A stretch of DNA of 9,961 bases from Rhodoferax sp. UBA4127 (GTDB taxonomy: Bacteria; Pseudomonadota; Gammaproteobacteria; Burkholderiales; Burkholderiaceae_C): assembly GCA_002381045.1 (NCBI GenBank), contig DFWT01000148.1, forward strand, positions 1,375-11,335, read 5' to 3'. The position numbers were made by a program, and so were the translations under genes. The notes below the pieces were generated by a model that did not search any database, had not been told where the DNA came from, and saw only the letters and a program-made list of their open reading frames with translations. Position 1 is the first letter of the stretch. The number at the start of each line of letters is the position of its first letter. Positions 6,980 to 9,961 of this stretch are shown one piece after another.

Positions 6980-7759
6980 ATGAAAACCCCGCGTTTCTTG
7001 CTCTGGCTCGCTGCCACTTGTGTCCTGTTGCTGGGCTTATCTGCCCGTGCTGAGAAACTCACCATTGCAGCGGCGGCCGATCTGAAGTTCGCCATGGATG
7101 AAATCGTCACCACATTCAAGGCCTCCCATCCTGGTAACCCCATCGAAGTGGTTTACGGCTCCTCAGGAAAGTTCCAGACCCAGATTCAGCAAGGTGCCCC
7201 TTACGACATCTACTTTTCAGCGGACATCGCCTTTCCAATTGCGTTGGCCAAAGCAGGCTTTGCGGGCGGGGAGGTTACGCCCTATGCCATCGGACGCCTG
7301 GTGCTGTGGAGCACCAGCTTGGATGCCGCCCGTATGACCCTTGGCAGCCTGACTGACCCCAAAATCACCCGCATTGCCATTGCCAACCCCAAACACGCAC
7401 CCTATGGCAAACGGGCCGAGGAAGCCCTGCGCGCTGTTGGCTTATGGGACAAGCTAGAGTCCCGGCTGGTCTACGGCGAGAACATTGCCCAGACGGCGCA
7501 GTACGTCCAGAGTGGTAACGCCCAGGTCGGTCTCATCGCCTTGTCTCTGGCGGTTAGTCCCGAGCTGGCGAGCCAAGGGGGCTATGGCTTGATTCCGGAC
7601 GCCTTGCACTCGCCACTGACCCAGGGCTTTGTCATTACCAAGCGGGCAAAAGGAAACCCAATTGCCAAACAGTTTGCCGACTTCATGGCCAGTGAGGCCG
7701 CCCGTTCGGTGCTGGTCGGTTATGGTTTTATGCTGCCCTCAGAAGCCCTGCGCAAGTAA
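6980..7759 (+). CDS. modA: Molybdate/tungstate ABC transporter, periplasmic substrate-binding protein
   Basis: A 259-residue periplasmic protein that captures molybdate (or tungstate) and delivers it to ModBC. The N-terminus is a Sec signal peptide: Lys2 and Arg5, a hydrophobic core (residues 6-20) and a likely cleavage after Ala-Arg-Ala at 22-24. The mature chain begins EKLTIAAAADLKFAMDE. Then come YGSSGKF (59-65), GAPYDIYFSAD (72-82), YAIGRLVLWS (102-111) and IANPKHAPYG (134-143), which resemble the Azotobacter-type ModA2 more than Escherichia coli ModA. In the first ligand loop, where E. coli has Ser, this protein has Ala33-Asp34; Ser61 and Ser62 of the second loop are kept. GAGGA at 6964-6968 lies 11 nt before the ATG. 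The frame is open upstream to 6890, but the extra residues would bury the signal peptide. It is first in an operon with modB, 9 nt downstream. The substrate could be tungstate or another oxyanion. Confidence 0.92.
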   Translation: MKTPRFLLWLAATCVLLLGLSARAEKLTIAAAADLKFAMDEIVTTFKASHPGNPIEVVYGSSGKFQTQIQQGAPYDIYFSADIAFPIALAKAGFAGGEVTPYAIGRLVLWSTSLDAARMTLGSLTDPKITRIAIANPKHAPYGKRAEEALRAVGLWDKLESRLVYGENIAQTAQYVQSGNAQVGLIALSLAVSPELASQGGYGLIPDALHSPLTQGFVITKRAKGNPIAKQFADFMASEAARSVLVGYGFMLPSEALRK

Positions 7760-7768
7760 GATCCAACG

Positions 7769-8449
7769 ATGGCCTTAACCTACAGTGATTTGCAAGCCAT
7801 CTGGGTGACCGTGCGTCTGGCCGGCGTTGTCACGCTGATCCTGTTGGTGCTGGGTACCCCGATCGCCTGGTGGCTGGCGCGCAGCAAGGCTTGGTGGAAA
7901 GGCCCGATTGGCGCGGTGGTGGCCATGCCGCTGGTGCTGCCACCTTCGGTGCTGGGCTTCTACCTGCTGTTGGCCATGGGACCCAATGGCCCGGTGGGAC
8001 AGCTCACCCAAACGTTGGGCATCGGGCTGCTGCCCTTCACGTTCTGGGGGCTGGTGGTGGCCTCGGTGTTTTACTCAATGCCCTTCATGGTGCAGCCCTT
8101 ACAGACCGCCTTTGAAGCCATCGGCGAGCGCCCGCTGGAAGTGGCAGCCACGTTGCGCGCCTCGCCGTTGGATGCCTTCTTTACCGTGGGAGTGCCTTTG
8201 GCGCTACCGGGTTTTATGACCGCCTCGGTGCTGACTTTTGCCCACACCGTGGGGGAATTTGGCGTGGTGTTGATGATTGGCGGCAACCTGCCGGGCGTCA
8301 CCCGTGTCGCGTCGGTGCAGATTTACGACCATGTGGAAGCGATGCAGTACTCGGATGCCCATCGCCTGTCGGCGGTGATGCTGGTTTTCTCCTTCCTGGT
8401 GTTGCTTGCCATTTATGCCTGGCGGCCCAAGCCAAACAAGGGTGCATGA
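7769..8449 (+). CDS. modB: Molybdate ABC transporter, inner-membrane permease
   Basis: A 226-residue inner-membrane protein that forms, as a dimer, the translocation pathway for oxyanion delivered by ModA. Five hydrophobic segments are visible at about residues 11-35, 47-69, 86-110, 148-170 and 200-217. The cytoplasmic coupling (EAA) loop that docks on the ATPase spans 124-148: it begins EVAATLRASP and has its Gly at 141. The GEFGVVLMIGGNLPG segment (162-176) is typical of ModB, and the length is normal. It starts 9 nt after modA with only weak Shine-Dalgarno complementarity, which suggests translational coupling, and its TGA is one nucleotide before the preferred modC start. Confidence 0.94.
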   Translation: MALTYSDLQAIWVTVRLAGVVTLILLVLGTPIAWWLARSKAWWKGPIGAVVAMPLVLPPSVLGFYLLLAMGPNGPVGQLTQTLGIGLLPFTFWGLVVASVFYSMPFMVQPLQTAFEAIGERPLEVAATLRASPLDAFFTVGVPLALPGFMTASVLTFAHTVGEFGVVLMIGGNLPGVTRVASVQIYDHVEAMQYSDAHRLSAVMLVFSFLVLLAIYAWRPKPNKGA

Positions 8450-8450
8450 A

Positions 8451-9533
8451 GTGGGTGGCATTCAAGCCCGTTTCAGACTCGACTGGCCAGGGTTCACCCT
8501 GGATGTAGACCTTGACATGCCAAAGCGTGGTGTCACCGCGCTTTTTGGCCATTCGGGTTCCGGTAAAACGACGCTGCTGCGTTGCCTCGCGGGGCTGGAG
8601 CGTGCCATGCCGGGCCGCGTGGTGGTGAATGGCGACGTGTGGCAAGACAATACAGGCAGTGCAGCAGTCTGGTTGGCCACCCACCATCGGCCCCTTGGAT
8701 ACGTGTTTCAAGAGGCCAGCCTGTTCCCTCATCTGACAGTGATGGGCAACTTGCGCTACGGCATGCGACGTTCCTCAAATGCGCAGCAGGCCAGTCTGGA
8801 TCAGGCCGTTGAACTGCTGGGCATTGGCCACTTGCTTGAGCGCAAGCCAGACCGTCTGTCGGGCGGTGAACGAAGTCGCATTGGCATTGCCCGCGCACTG
8901 GCTATTAGCCCGAGATTGCTTTTGATGGACGAACCGCTGGCCGCATTGGACCTCAAGCGCAAACTAGAGATCTTGCCCTACCTAGAACGCCTGCATCGGG
9001 AGTTGGACATCCCTGTGGTCTACGTCAGCCACGCGCCAGACGAAGTCGCCCGTCTGGCCGACCACCTGGTGGTCATGGATGCGGGTCGCGCCGTGGCCGC
9101 CGGTCCGTTGACCGAAACTCTGGCCCGCCTGGACCTGCCGATTCAGCTCGGTGAAGATGTGGGTGTGGTGCTGGTAGCGGTGGTGGCTGAACGAGATGCC
9201 ACTTGGCATTTGGCCCGCGTCGAATTCCCTGGCGGCAGCCTGTGGGTGCGCGACGGTGGCCATGCCCTTGGCCAAGCAGCGCGGGTGCGGATTCTGGCGC
9301 GTGATGTGAGCATTGCGTTGCAGCCCGTCAGCGGAATCAGCATCCAGAATTGCCTGCGCACCACGGTGGAGGAGATGGCCACGGACAATCACCCGGCCCT
9401 GTCCTTGTTGCGTCTCATGGCGGGAACCTCCCCCATACTGGCCAGGTTGACACAGCGCTCAGCATCCGAACTGGGGCTGGTGCCGGGCATGGTGGTTTGG
9501 GCGCAGATCAAGGCGGTGGCTTTGATTGGTTAA
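8451..9533 (+). CDS. modC: Molybdate ABC transporter, ATP-binding protein
   Basis: A 360-residue cytoplasmic ATPase that drives ModB. With this start the motifs are: Walker A GHSGSGKT at 33-40, Q-loop Gln87 in VFQEASLFPHL, signature LSGGE at 136-140, Walker B LLLMDEP at 156-162 (Asp160, Glu161), D-loop AALD, and switch His194 in VSHAPDEV. The C-terminal part from about 296 (SIQNCLRTTV onward) is a TOBE/molybdopterin-binding-type domain, which in ModC can bind oxyanion and regulate transport. After the signature the usual Gln is replaced by Ser (LSGGERSR). Start choice: the GTG at 8451 has AAGGG 8 nt upstream and gives VGGIQARF, like ModC N-termini. The GTG at 8442 (three residues longer), ATG at 8415 and TTG at 8406 are in the same frame, and all three would overlap modB. 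It is the last gene of the operon. Confidence 0.93.
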   Translation: MGGIQARFRLDWPGFTLDVDLDMPKRGVTALFGHSGSGKTTLLRCLAGLERAMPGRVVVNGDVWQDNTGSAAVWLATHHRPLGYVFQEASLFPHLTVMGNLRYGMRRSSNAQQASLDQAVELLGIGHLLERKPDRLSGGERSRIGIARALAISPRLLLMDEPLAALDLKRKLEILPYLERLHRELDIPVVYVSHAPDEVARLADHLVVMDAGRAVAAGPLTETLARLDLPIQLGEDVGVVLVAVVAERDATWHLARVEFPGGSLWVRDGGHALGQAARVRILARDVSIALQPVSGISIQNCLRTTVEEMATDNHPALSLLRLMAGTSPILARLTQRSASELGLVPGMVVWAQIKAVALIG

Positions 9534-9735
9534 TGGAATGGGTGCCCCCCTGAGGCAGACCAGTTAAGCAAGCCCAACCTACCGGGCATTGGCTGCTGAC
9601 ATTGCCAACATTGATAATGACCCAGCCACCGAGGTTGAATATCTTCGGTGGGCAAGTGGTTACAAAGCGCCGATTTAGCCGCGAGCGTCCACAATTCCAA
9701 ATTCACTTCAAGTGATTACGCGAAAGGGAACACTG
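9534..9735. other. Region after modC without a supported gene
   Basis: No convincing intrinsic terminator follows modC. One plus-strand frame is open from 9568 to a TAG at 9676-9678 and reads like protein (for example ADIANIDNDPATEVEYLRW), but it follows a TAA at 9565-9567, has no ATG and is only 36 codons long. It could be a gene fragment; it is in the same frame as the open frame that follows. Confidence 0.4.
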
Positions 9736-9961
9736 GTGCTAGATGCGCCTGAAATCGCATCGGAGTACGTTGAGTCCCACGAACTGAGGATTTCAGCACC
9801 TGTGGTTGCCCGTGGCAATGCACTGTGTGCTTGCGTTGACCAGTGTAGATATGCTGAAGAAAATTTGGCATTTATCAGCCGCATCGCGCCAAAACAGGTC
9901 CTTCGAATCCATATGAAATTTGCTAATCTCTTGCGTGGACGGTCTCCTTTGGTTGCTGACG
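9736..9961 (+). CDS. Unidentified open reading frame, running off the right edge
   Basis: From the GTG at 9736 the frame stays open for 75 codons to the window end. AAGGG (9724-9728) precedes this GTG by 7 nt, a good ribosome binding site, and no in-frame ATG exists before 9913 (MKFANLLRGR). The translation begins VLDAPEIASEYVESHELRIS and looks like real protein, with a fair mix of acidic and hydrophobic residues and two Cys pairs (CAC, then DQC), but I do not recognise a family. The frame is open back to 9679, just after a TAG; the stretch before that TAG also reads protein-like, so a pseudogene with a nonsense mutation is possible. It starts about 200 bp after modC in the same direction. 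It could also be a chance open frame with the true gene starting at 9913. Confidence 0.35.
   Translation, partial: MLDAPEIASEYVESHELRISAPVVARGNALCACVDQCRYAEENLAFISRIAPKQVLRIHMKFANLLRGRSPLVAD

Overview
The window looks like an ordinary chromosomal stretch of a mesophilic betaproteobacterium. Comamonadaceae/Burkholderiales is my best guess, from the single-chain indolepyruvate ferredoxin oxidoreductase, the general protein style and the moderately GC-rich coding sequence. That placement is inference from family knowledge, not from a search. I see no rRNA, tRNA, CRISPR array, complete insertion sequence or prophage gene.

Layout. (1) Positions 1-3368, minus strand: most of a large gene for a fused indolepyruvate:ferredoxin oxidoreductase, whose 3' end lies beyond the left edge. 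(2) 3369-3759: a gene-poor gap that holds the structured leader of that gene and AT-rich sequence. (3) 3760-5015, plus strand: a small zinc-binding GFA-fold protein, then an NRDE/TANGO2-family protein. (4) 5044-5652, minus strand: a histidine phosphatase (phosphoglycerate-mutase superfamily), convergent with the NRDE gene across a 28-bp gap. (5) 5915-6796, plus strand: a pirin-family cupin. (6) 6980-9533, plus strand: a compact modA-modB-modC operon for a molybdate/tungstate-type ABC importer (periplasmic binding protein, permease, ATPase). (7) 9534-9961: mostly non-coding or degraded sequence, with one unidentified open frame that runs off the right edge.

How the genes work together. Only modABC forms a clear functional unit: ModA captures oxyanion in the periplasm, ModB is the membrane channel and ModC powers import. 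No modE regulator lies inside the window. The other genes are single housekeeping or accessory functions: aryl-pyruvate oxidation coupled to ferredoxin, possible detoxification or metal-binding enzymes, a phosphatase and a pirin. Nothing links them as one pathway.

I found no convincing new biological system. The items most worth a second look are the unidentified reading frame at the right edge with an in-frame stop just upstream, the structured leader of the oxidoreductase gene, the dyad over a possible -10 element before modA, and the unusual first ligand loop of ModA.
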